Of a stretch of 64,000 nt of DNA, positions 56,926 to 64,000 are shown in pieces. Source of the stretch: JAOUJD01 sp963811265 (GTDB lineage Bacteria; Pseudomonadota; Gammaproteobacteria; Burkholderiales; Burkholderiaceae_F); assembly GCA_963811265.1 (NCBI GenBank), contig CAWEQS010000002.1, forward strand, positions 1 to 64,000. The letters run 5' to 3'. How positions within the stretch are numbered: the first letter of the stretch is position 1; each line of letters begins with the position of its first letter. The notes under the pieces are model-generated. The model made no database searches, had not been told where the DNA came from, and was given only the letters and a program-made list of their open reading frames with translations. The translations under genes and the position numbers were made by a program.

Positions 56926-57899
56926 GTGACCACCTTGCCCGCCGCAATAGACTTGCTCTCGCGCCGCGTCCGGTGCTCGTCGTCGGCGACGTCATGCTCG
57001 ACCGCTACTGGTTCGGCGAGGTGCGACCGGATTTCGCCGGAGGCGCCCGTTCCGGTGGTCCGGGTGCAGGCCGGACCGAGGAGCGGCTCGGCGGCGCGGC
57101 GAACGTCGCCCGCAACATGGTGGCGCTCGGCGCGAAGGCCGGCTTGCTCGCGGTGGTCGGCGACGACGAGGCCGGCGCCGACGTCATCCGGCGCCTGCTG
57201 CGAGGAGCGGCGAGATCGAAGACGCATCGCCGTCGATGTCCGAAGGCCTGGCGACCACGGTCAAGCTGCGGTCATCGGGCGGCGGCAGCAGATGATGCGC
57301 GTGGACTTCGAGAGCGAACCGAGCTCGCGAAGTCCTGGCGCGGCACATCGGACCAATTCCGCGCACATTGCTGCCGAAGTTCGACCTGGTCGTGCTGTCC
57401 GACTACGGCAAGGGCGGCCTGCAGCACATCGAGCAGATGATCACGCATCGCGCGCGCCGCCGGCAAGCCGGTGCTGGTCGATCCGAAGGGCGACGACTAC
57501 TCGCGCTACGCGGGCGCGACGATCATCACGCCGAACCGCGCCGAACTGCGGGAGGTCGTCGGCCGATGGACGGACGAAGAGGACCTGGAGCGGCGCGCCC
57601 AGGAATTGCGCAAGAGCCTGGACCTGCAGGCCCTGCTGCTGACGCGCAGCGAAGAGGGGATGACGCTGTTCACGGACGAGGGGCGTGGTGCGTGCCGGCC
57701 GCAGGCGCGCGAGGTCTTCGACGTCAGCGGGCGCCGGCGACACCGTGATCGGCGGTGCTGGCGCGTCATGCTGGCGGCCGGCGCTCGCCTCTGAAGCGAC
57801 GCGGTGACAATCGCCAACCGGGCGGGAGGCATCGTGGTCGGCAAACTGGGCACCGTCCACCGTTTCGTACGAGCGAACTCTTCGGAGCCGAACGCATGA
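56926..57899 (+). CDS. rfaE1: D-glycero-beta-D-manno-heptose-7-phosphate kinase, several frame breaks
   Basis: PfkB-family kinase for the heptose of lipopolysaccharide inner core. GTG at 56926 gives MTTLPAAIDLLSR, then RPVLVVGDVMLDRYWFGEV, ISPEAPVPVVRVQ, RLGGAANVARNMVALGAKAGLLAVVGDDEAG, LVVLSDYGKGGLQHIEQMI, VLVDPKGDDYSRYAGATIITPNRAELREVVG, LLLTRSEEGMTLF and VFDVSGAGDTVIG (partly shifted). The gene ends at a TGA overlapping the rfaD ATG. Breaks near 56965, 57045, 57200-57360, 57450 and 57700-57800. An ATG at 56904 is an alternative start in another frame. Confidence 0.85.
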
Positions 57900-58893
57900 A
57901 AATCATCGTCACCGGCGCCGCCGGCTTCGTCGGCTCCAACAACGTGCACGCACTGAACGCCCGCGGCGAACGCGACGTGATCGCCGTCGACAACCTGACG
58001 CGGGCCGAGAAGTTCGCGAATCTCGCCGACGCCGAGATCGGCGACTACCTCGACAAGCAGGAGTTCCTCGACCTCGTGCGGCGGCGCGCGCTGCCGAAGC
58101 CGGACGTCGTCTTCCATCAGGGCGCCTGCTCCGACACCATGGAGACCGACGGCCGCTACATGATGGAGAACAACTACCGCTACAGCGTGGAGTTGTTCCG
58201 CTGGTGCCAGGAGCTGCGCGTGCCCGCTCGTGTACGCGTCGTCGGCCGCGGTCTACGGCCTCGGCCCGGTGTTCAAGGAGGGGCGCGAGCACGAGCATCC
58301 GCTGAACGTCTACGGCTACTCGAAGTTCCTGTTCGACCAGTTCATCCGCCGCGCGCTGCCCGACCTGCGCGCGCCGGTGATCGGGCTGCGCTACTTCAAC
58401 GTCTACGGGCCGCGCGAAGCGCACAAGGGCCGGATGGCGTCGGTGGCGTTCCACCACGTGCAGCAGTTCCGCAGCCGAGGGCGCGGTCAAGCTGTTCGAA
58501 GGCAGCCACGGTTATGCCGAACGGCGAGCAGCGGCGCGATTTCATCCACGTCGACGACGTCGATCGCGACCAACCTGCACTTCTGGGACCACCCGCGCTC
58601 CGGCATCTACAACGTCGGCACCGGGCGGGCGCAGGCGTTCAACGACGTGGCGAAAGCCGTCGTCAACGCGATCCGCGCCGAACGAGGGCAAGCCTGCGCT
58701 ACGCTCGAGCAGCTCGTCGCCGCCGGCGAGATCAGGTACGTGCCGTTCCCGGAAGCGCTGCGCGGCAAGTACCAGGCCTTCACGCAGGCTGACCGAGTCG
58801 ACCTCGAGCAGGCCGGCATGAGCGCGCCCGTTCAAGACGGTCGAGACCGGCACGGCCGAGTACGTGCGGTGGCTGCTGGCGCAGGGCCGGTGA
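57896..58893 (+). CDS. rfaD: ADP-L-glycero-D-manno-heptose 6-epimerase, several frame breaks
   Basis: Extended SDR making ADP-L,D-heptose. MKIIVTGAAGFVGSN starts it, with the cofactor loop; VDNLTRAEKFANLADAEIGDYLDK and HQGACSDTMETDGRYMMENNYRYS follow. Then YASSAAVYG, EHPLNVYGYSKFLFDQF (catalytic Tyr/Lys), LRYFNVYGPREAHKGRMASVAFH, and RRDFIHVDDV. ATG at 57896 overlaps the rfaE1 stop; TGA at 58891-58893 overlaps the gmhB GTG. Breaks near 58225, 58480, 58512, 58560 and 58790-58840. Confidence 0.9.
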
Positions 58894-59492
58894 AGGCGGC
58901 CGCGTTCCTCGACCGCGACGGCGTGGTCAACATCGATCGCGGTTACGTCTTTCGCCGGGAGGACTTCGAGTTCGTGCCCGGCACGCTGGACGCGGCGCGC
59001 GAGCTGAAGTCGATGGGACTGGCGCTCGTCGTCGTGACGAACCAGTCGGGAATTGCGCGCGGCTACTACGGGCCGGAGCAGTTCCACGCGCTGACCGACT
59101 GGATGAAGGAGACGTTCGCCGCGCACGGCGCGGCGCTCGACGGCGTCTACTTCTGCCCGCATCACCCGACCGAAGGCGAGGCGCCGTACCGGCAGGACCT
59201 GCCATTGCCGCAAGCCGGCGCCCGGCCTGCTGCTCGATGCGGCGCGCGACCTCGACATCGACCTGCGCCGTTCGGTGCTGTTCGGCGACAAGGCGAGCGA
59301 CCTGCGGGCGGCGCTCGCGGCCGGCGTCCCGCAACCGCGTCCTGCTCGGCACCGACGGGCGCGAGGAGCCGGACGACGTCGTTTCCCGGAGGCCTCGCCA
59401 CCGAGCGCTTCCGATCGCTTGCGGACGCCGTGCGGTCGGACTCGATGCGCGCGCTGCTGGCGCGACTGCCCCATGAGCAGGCAGCGGCATGA
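58890..59492 (+). CDS. gmhB: D-glycero-beta-D-manno-heptose-1,7-bisphosphate 7-phosphatase, several frame breaks
   Basis: HAD phosphatase. GTG at 58890 begins VKAAAFLDRDGVVNIDRGYV with motif I DRDGV; VVVTNQSGIARGYY is motif II; YFCPHHPTEGEAPYRQDL is the zinc-binding loop of histidinol-phosphatase-type members. After a break near 59210 come LLLDAARDLDIDLRRSVLFGDKASDLRAALAAGV (motif IV, GDKASD). Another break near 59330 precedes the end. The exact stop is uncertain; 59492 is the stop of one surviving frame. Confidence 0.85.
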   Translation: MKAAAFLDRDGVVNIDRGYVFRREDFEFVPGTLDAARELKSMGLALVVVTNQSGIARGYYGPEQFHALTDWMKETFAAHGAALDGVYFCPHHPTEGEAPYRQDLPLPQAGARPAARCGARPRHRPAPFGAVRRQGERPAGGARGRRPATASCSAPTGARSRTTSFPGGLATERFRSLADAVRSDSMRALLARLPHEQAAA

Positions 59493-59504
59493 GCGCCGCA
59501 CGGC

Positions 59505-59558
59505 CGCTCCGAAGGCGCTCGCTCCCCCTCGGGGGACGGCGCGCAGCGCCAAGGGGCA
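59505..59558 (+). repeat. GC-rich intergenic palindromic element (REP-like)
   Basis: Between gmhB and rfaE2 lie two nested hairpins: TCCCC-CTC-GGGGGA and GGCGC-GCA-GCGCC. The overall order (CGCTCGCTCCCCCTCGGGGG then ACGGCGCGCAGCGCC) resembles a short palindromic element I recall as dispersed between genes in Burkholderiales. That family assignment is from memory. Only one copy is seen here. Confidence 0.5.
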
Positions 59559-59559
59559 C

Positions 59560-60039
59560 ATGAGCCACTTCGCCCGCAAGATCGTCGTCCGCGATCAACT
59601 GGCGCGCGCCGCCGCCGCGCTCGCCCGACCACTGGTGCTGACCAACGGCGTCTTCGACATCCTGCATCGCGGCCACGTCACCTACCTCGAGCAGGCCCGC
59701 GCGCTGGGCGCGGCCCTCGTCGTCGCGGTCAACAGCGATCGTTCCGTGCGCCAGCTCGGCAAGGGACCGGACCGGCCCATCAATCCGGACGCCGACCGCG
59801 CCTGGGTCCTCGCGGCCCTGCAGTCCGTGGACCTCGTGACGATCTTCGACGAACAGGTCCCGCTGCCCGTGCTCGAACTCGTTCGCCCGGACATCTACGT
59901 CAAGGGCGGCGACTACGACATGGACACGATCGAGGAGGCGCGGCTGGTCCGCAGCTGGGGCGGCACGGCGCTCGCGCTGCCCTTCGTGCCCGGCCACTCC
60001 ACCACCGGAACCGTCAACCGCCTGCGTGGGGCGGACTGA
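59560..60039 (+). CDS. rfaE2: D-glycero-beta-D-manno-heptose 1-phosphate adenylyltransferase
   Basis: 159 residues. LTNGVFDILHRGHVTYLEQARALG contains the H-x-G-H nucleotidyltransferase signature (here LHRGH); then VAVNSDRSVRQLGKGPDRPINP, VTIFDE and YVKGGDYDMDTI, matching the C-terminal domain of HldE. It makes ADP-D,D-heptose for RfaD. ATG at 59560 has AAGGGG at good spacing. Kinase and adenylyltransferase are separate genes here, flanking rfaD and gmhB. No frame breaks. Confidence 0.93.
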   Translation: MSHFARKIVVRDQLARAAAALARPLVLTNGVFDILHRGHVTYLEQARALGAALVVAVNSDRSVRQLGKGPDRPINPDADRAWVLAALQSVDLVTIFDEQVPLPVLELVRPDIYVKGGDYDMDTIEEARLVRSWGGTALALPFVPGHSTTGTVNRLRGAD

Positions 60040-60072
60040 GCGGTACAGTCGCGCCAATCCGGCCGTGAGCCC

Positions 60073-61174
60073 ATGAACATCAGCCTTCCGCCCTCGACCT
60101 ACCTCGCCCAGGCGGCGGTCGCCGCCTTCATCTGCGCGCTGGTGATCCTGATGCTGCGCCGGCCGGCCGAGCGCTGGGGCCTGGTCGACCACCCGGGCGG
60201 GCGCAAGCGCCACGGCGCGCCGGTGCCGCTGACCGGCGGACTCGCGGTCGTTGCCGGGTTCGCGCTGGCGCTCACGTGGTCCTTCGCCGCCCTGGGGCAA
60301 TACGCCGCGCTGTTCGCCGGCATCGCGCTGCTCGCGGTGATCGGCCTGCTCGACGACCTCGGCGAGGTCTCGGCGACGTCCAAGATGCTCGCGCAGGTGC
60401 TGGCTGCGGTCTTCATGACCTCGTGGGGCAGCAACTACCTGACCGGGCTCGGCAACCTGTTCGGAACGAGCCCGATCGACTCTGCGCGACTGGGCGATTC
60501 CGTTCACGGTCTTCGCGGCCATCGCGGTCATCAACTCGGTCAACATGTTCGACGGGCTCGACGGCCTCGCGGGCTCGCTGGTGCTGGTGATCCTGCTGTT
60601 CTTCAGCGGCTTCGCGTGGACGATCGGGGATGCCAACGCGTCCAAGATCCTCGTCGTGCTGTCCGGCGCGATGGCGGGCTTCCTGTTCTTCAACCTGCCG
60701 TGGCCCCTGCGCGGGCGGCACCGCACCTTCCTGGGCGACGCGGGCAGCATGGCGGCCGGGTTCGTCGTCGCCTGGTTCGCGGTGTCGCTGACGCAGCGCA
60801 CTGGCCTGAACGCCGTGCCGCCTGCCGTGATGCTGTGGGTGCTGGGCATCGTGCTGATGGACGTGTTCACGGTGACCGTGCGCCGCCTCGCGCGCCGGCG
60901 CAGCCCGATGGCGCCGGACCGCGACCACGTGCATCACGTGCTGCTGCGGCGCGGCCTGGGCCCGCGCCGGACGCTGCTGGTGCTGGTCGGCGCCAACATC
61001 CTGCTCGGCCTCGTCGGCACGGCGCTCTGGCAGTACGGCGTGCCCGACTGGTGGATCTTCTGGTCGTTCCTGGCCGTGTGCGCCGCCTACTTCGCCGTGT
61101 TCTTCATGCCGTTGCGCTACTACCGCCTGCGCGGCCGCATCGGGGCTCCGGACGAATACGAACGCGACAGCTGA
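60073..61174 (+). CDS. WecA/MraY-family undecaprenyl-phosphate sugar-1-phosphate transferase, one frameshift
   Basis: About 366 residues with some 10-11 membrane helices. It begins MNISLPPSTYLAQAAVAAFI; DHPGGRKRHGAPVPLTGG is the family's first cytoplasmic loop. IGLLDDLGEV holds the aspartate pair, NMFDGLDGLAGS the catalytic Asp, and PDRDHVHHVLLRRGLG the His box typical of WecA-type enzymes. It transfers a HexNAc-1-phosphate, probably GlcNAc-1-P, to undecaprenyl phosphate to start glycan chains. One extra base near 60478 shifts the frame between LFGTSPI and TLRDWAIPFTVF. Confidence 0.87.
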
Positions 61175-61180
61175 GCCGGC

Positions 61181-62017
61181 TCAGATCCGGTAACCGCCCT
61201 TGCGGGCGTAGTGCACGGTCGCGTCGAGAAACCCCTGCTTCGACCCGCAATCGAACCGCTGCCCCTCATAGCGGTACGCGTACGTCGACCCACCCGCCAG
61301 CATCTGCGCGATCGCGTCGGTCAGCTGGATCTCGCCGCCGCTGCCGCGCGGGATCGTGCGCAGGTGGTCGAAGATGCCGGGCTCCAGCACGTAGCGGCCC
61401 AGCACGGCGAGCGTCGAAGGCGCGTCGGCGGGCTGCGGCTTCTCCACGATGTGCGTCACGCGCGACGTCCGGTCGTCGATGGCCTGGGCGCTGACGATCC
61501 CGTAGCGCGACGTGTCCTCGCGCGGCACGTCTTCGACCGCCAGCACGTTGCCGCCGCCGCGCGCGTCGCGCGCCTGCATCAGTTGTCCCATCGCCGGCTG
61601 CCTGGCGTCGATCAGGTCGTCGGCGAGGATCACCGCGAACGGCTCGTCGCCGACCACGGGCTCGGCGCACAGCACCGCGTGGCCGAGGCCGAGCGGCTCC
61701 GGCTGGCGGATGTAGATGAAGACGTCGGTTTCAGGCGAGATGTTCTTCACGATCTCGAGCAGTTCGCCCTTGCCCTTGGCCGCGAGTTCCGCCTCGAGTT
61801 CGGGGGCCCGATCGAAGTGGTCCTCGATGGAGCGCTTGTGCCGGCCGGTGATGAAGATCATCTGCCGGATTCCCGCGGCCGCGGCCTCCTCGACGGCGTA
61901 CTGGATCAGCGGCTTGTCGACGACGGGCAGCATCTCCTTCGGCATCGCCTTGGTGGCGGGAAGGAAGCGCGTTCCGAGGCCCGCGACGGGGAAGACAGCC
62001 TTGCGCACCGGTTTCAT
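61181..62017 (-). CDS. galU: UTP-glucose-1-phosphate uridylyltransferase
   Basis: 278 residues. FPVAGLGTRFLPATKAMPKEMLPVVDKPLIQY is the nucleotide-binding signature; FIYIRQPEPLGLGHAVLCA, AVILADDLID and VEKPQPADAPSTLAVLGRYVLEP follow, as does GGEIQLTDAI. It makes UDP-glucose for glycan and osmoprotectant synthesis. ATG at 62017, intact. It converges on the WecA-like gene with six bases between stops and is divergent from apaH. Confidence 0.95.
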   Translation of the reverse strand: MKPVRKAVFPVAGLGTRFLPATKAMPKEMLPVVDKPLIQYAVEEAAAAGIRQMIFITGRHKRSIEDHFDRAPELEAELAAKGKGELLEIVKNISPETDVFIYIRQPEPLGLGHAVLCAEPVVGDEPFAVILADDLIDARQPAMGQLMQARDARGGGNVLAVEDVPREDTSRYGIVSAQAIDDRTSRVTHIVEKPQPADAPSTLAVLGRYVLEPGIFDHLRTIPRGSGGEIQLTDAIAQMLAGGSTYAYRYEGQRFDCGSKQGFLDATVHYARKGGYRI

Positions 62018-62092
62018 GTCGGGTTCTTGCCTGCTCGATTGGCTCGACCGATGCTAGCAAAGCGCAGCGGGCTCGAACGCTAGTATTGAGCC

Positions 62093-62911
62093 ATGAGCAC
62101 ATACGCCATCGGCGACTTGCAGGGCTGTGTCGACGGCTTCGACCGGCTCGCAGCGCGGCTTCCGGACGCCGACCGATTCATCTTCGTCGGGGATCTCGTC
62201 AATCGCGGGCCGCAATCGCTCGCGGCCCTGCGCCGGGTCAAGGCGCTCGTCGACGCGGGGCGCGCGCTGACGATCTTCGGGAACCACGACCTGCACCTGC
62301 TCGCGGTGGCGGCCGGCATCCGCAGGCAGCACTCCTCGGACACGCTGCAGGAAATCCTCGATGCACCCGACCGCGACGAGTTGCTCGCGTGGGTCCGGAC
62401 GCGCCCGCTTTCGCACCAGGAGGACGGGTACCTCTTCGTGCACGCCGGCGTGGTTCCCGCATGGACGGTCGAAAAGACGGTTTCGCTCGCGCGAGAAGTC
62501 GAGCAGCGGCTCGCGGCCGACGACTACGAGGACTTCCTGCGCGTGATGTACGGCAACGAGCCGAGTTTGTGGAGCGACGAACTCACGGGGCACGACCGCC
62601 TGCGCTGCGTCGTCAACGCGCTCACGCGGATGCGCCTGCTGGAAGCCGACGGGCGCATGAACCTGAAGAACCACGACGCGAGTTCGCAGGCCCCTGCCGG
62701 GCTGGTGCCCTGGTTCGACTTCCCCCGGCGCGCCACGTCCGGAACGCCGATCGTGTTCGGCCACTGGTCGACCGAAGGCCTGGTGATGCGCGACGACGTG
62801 ATCGGCATCGACACCGGATGCCTGTGGGGCGGCTGCCTCACGGCCCTCCGGCTGCAGGACCGTGCCGTGTTCCAGGTCGACTGCCCGCAGTCGATGGCGC
62901 CGGGCGACTGA
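62093..62911 (+). CDS. apaH: Symmetrical bis(5'-nucleosyl)-tetraphosphatase
   Basis: 272 residues, hydrolyses Ap4A to two ADP. Metallophosphatase motifs: IGDLQGCVDGFDRL, FVGDLVNRGPQSLAAL, TIFGNHDLHLLAV and FVHAGVVPAW. In the first, the usual GD-x-HG appears as GDLQG, as in ApaH proteins. FGHWSTEG and GIDTGCLWGGCLTALRL close the active site. ATG at 62093. Its stop abuts the convergent plsC stop with no gap. Housekeeping gene. Confidence 0.95.
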   Translation: MSTYAIGDLQGCVDGFDRLAARLPDADRFIFVGDLVNRGPQSLAALRRVKALVDAGRALTIFGNHDLHLLAVAAGIRRQHSSDTLQEILDAPDRDELLAWVRTRPLSHQEDGYLFVHAGVVPAWTVEKTVSLAREVEQRLAADDYEDFLRVMYGNEPSLWSDELTGHDRLRCVVNALTRMRLLEADGRMNLKNHDASSQAPAGLVPWFDFPRRATSGTPIVFGHWSTEGLVMRDDVIGIDTGCLWGGCLTALRLQDRAVFQVDCPQSMAPGD

Positions 62912-63709
62912 TCAGGCGGCCGTCTCGCCCGTCCCTTCGGTCGCCAGGCCGAGCGCGCGCGCGATTGCGTCGCGCGCCTTCCGTGCCACCGCGTGACGAT
63001 TGCCGTGTTCCTTCACTTCGATCGGCGGCAGCACCGTGACGCGGATCGCCAGGTCGCGTGCGACGAGAATCCGCGCGAGCGAAGTCAGCAGTCCCATCTC
63101 CCCGATGAACGCCGCGGCGTCCGTCGGACGGCCGCCCTCGGTGTATCGGATCGCGATCGGCCACACCGGCGCGCCGATCTCCACGGCGGGCGCCAGCAGA
63201 TTCGAATGAAACGGCAGCAGCGTGGCGCCGTCCGTCGTCGTCCCTTCGGGGAAGACGACGATCGACTCGCCGGCCTTCAGGTGGTCACGTACCTTGTGGT
63301 TCGTCGACGCCACGGCATGACGCCGGCCGCGCTCGATGTACACCGTGCCCGACCGTGTGACGAGAGCCCCAAGCAGCGGCCAGCGACCGATCTCCGCCTT
63401 CGCCACGAACCGGCACGGCATCGCGGCGCTGAGCGCGAACACGTCGAGCCACGACACGTGGTTCGCGAGCACCAGCCGGCCGAGGCTCCACGGCTCGAGG
63501 CCGGTCGACCTGACGTGCGGCGGGATCGGCTCGCCGTCGACGACGAGGCGCGCGCCGCAGACGGCGACGAGGATCCTCGACCACCCCCGGCTGATCCGGT
63601 TGCGCGTCGCCAGCCCGGCCAGCGGGAACACGAGGAGCACCGTCGCCAGGCCGGCGAGCACGTGCAGCACGAACAGCGCCGCGCGCAGCGGCGCGAGCAC
63701 GAACCGCAT
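62912..63709 (-). CDS. plsC: 1-acyl-sn-glycerol-3-phosphate acyltransferase
   Basis: 265 residues, converts lysophosphatidate to phosphatidate at the inner membrane. An N-terminal membrane segment (LAPLRAALFVLHVLAGLATVLLVF) precedes the acyltransferase motifs NHVSWLD (H-x4-D), CRFVAKAEIGRWPLLG, and FPEGTTTDGATLLPFHSNL. ATG at 63709. The C-terminal region ends at 62912, back to back with apaH. Confidence 0.92.
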   Translation of the reverse strand: MRFVLAPLRAALFVLHVLAGLATVLLVFPLAGLATRNRISRGWSRILVAVCGARLVVDGEPIPPHVRSTGLEPWSLGRLVLANHVSWLDVFALSAAMPCRFVAKAEIGRWPLLGALVTRSGTVYIERGRRHAVASTNHKVRDHLKAGESIVVFPEGTTTDGATLLPFHSNLLAPAVEIGAPVWPIAIRYTEGGRPTDAAAFIGEMGLLTSLARILVARDLAIRVTVLPPIEVKEHGNRHAVARKARDAIARALGLATEGTGETAA

Positions 63710-63757
63710 CAGGGCCTGCTAACGCTTGGCTCGCGCATGCGCCGGCCCTGGCAGGCC

Positions 63758-64000
63758 CTAGCCGCCGAGGCGGACGTCGCCGCCGACCAGCGTGTAGCGC
63801 GCGCGCCCCAGCAGTTCGTAGCCCGCGAACGGCGTGTTCTTGCCGGCGCTCTTCAGCACGTCCGGCGTCACCCGCCAGTGCGCCTGCGGGTCGAACACGA
63901 CGATGTCGGCCTTGGCGCCGACCGTGAGCCGCCCGGTGTCCTCGCCGAGGATCTCGGCGGGCCGGCTCGTGACCCGCGCGAGCGCCTTCACGAGAGGCAC
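63758..64000 (-). CDS. pyrC: Dihydroorotase (C-terminal part, gene continues beyond the window)
   Basis: The last 80 residues of an amidohydrolase. LGEDTGRLTVGAKADIVVFDP and SAGKNTPFAGYELLGRARYTLVGGDVR are the closing motifs of class I dihydroorotases (N-T-P-F/M-x-G in particular). The 5' part lies past position 64000. Whether it is the catalytic PyrC or the inactive PyrC-like partner of aspartate carbamoyltransferase cannot be decided from this piece. Confidence 0.85.
   Translation of the reverse strand: MPLVKALARVTSRPAEILGEDTGRLTVGAKADIVVFDPQAHWRVTPDVLKSAGKNTPFAGYELLGRARYTLVGGDVRLGG

Overview
The window is a high-GC, densely packed chromosomal segment of a betaproteobacterium, most likely of the order Burkholderiales. 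This is inferred from the G+C-rich codon use, the gspG-to-gspF type II secretion gene order, separate heptose kinase and adenylyltransferase genes, and a GC-rich intergenic palindrome (59505-59558) that resembles repeats I recall from that order. No rRNA, tRNA, CRISPR array or transposase was seen.

Layout. (1) 93-5374: GDP-L-fucose and GDP-mannose synthesis (fcl, gmd, manC) with pgi. (2) 5501-15082: glycosyltransferases, a Wzx-type flippase, a methyltransferase, an asparagine-synthase-like amidotransferase and a DUF616-type protein. (3) 12890-32050: a long minus-strand block with many start/stop overlaps. Read in the direction of transcription it is wzm, wzt, sulfotransferase with coiled coil, a three-part GT9/WbsX protein, a TylF-like methyltransferase, a large membrane protein, an epimerase, an FAD enzyme, GtrA, a UPF0104-type membrane protein, HAD-UbiA, a DprE1-like and a DprE2-like enzyme, and two glycosyltransferases. 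GtrA, UbiA, DprE1 and DprE2 together look like a complete route to polyprenyl-phosphoryl-D-arabinose. (4) 32253-37275: an acyltransferase, an isolated secreted surface-type protein with its own promoter, leader and terminator, and a SEC-C/TPR/GT41 glycosyltransferase. (5) 37409-48043: a type II secretion operon gspG-H-I-J-K-L-M, a GspC-like gene, then gspD-E-F. (6) 48050-53365: sulfate activation (cysNC, cysD) and an SLC13/RCK anion permease. (7) 53381-56804: dTDP-L-rhamnose genes in the order rfbB-A-C-D. (8) 56926-61174: ADP-heptose synthesis (rfaE1, rfaD, gmhB, rfaE2) and a WecA-like initiating transferase. (9) 61181-64000: galU, apaH, plsC and the 3'-terminal part of a dihydroorotase gene.

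How it fits together: sugar-nucleotide genes supply GDP-fucose, GDP-mannose, dTDP-rhamnose, UDP-glucose and ADP-heptose. A WecA-like enzyme could start chains, many glycosyltransferases extend and decorate them (methyl, acyl, sulfo and amide groups are all plausible), and two export routes (Wzx, and Wzm/Wzt) are present. PAPS made by CysNC/CysD is the donor that sulfotransferases of this type use.

Data quality: two stretches (about 42985-50700 and 55100-59400) carry single-base indels every few tens to few hundred bases, and isolated indels occur elsewhere. Housekeeping genes are hit and all reading frames remain recognisable across each break, so most are probably sequence errors. For these genes the coordinates span the whole reconstructed gene and the break points are stated.
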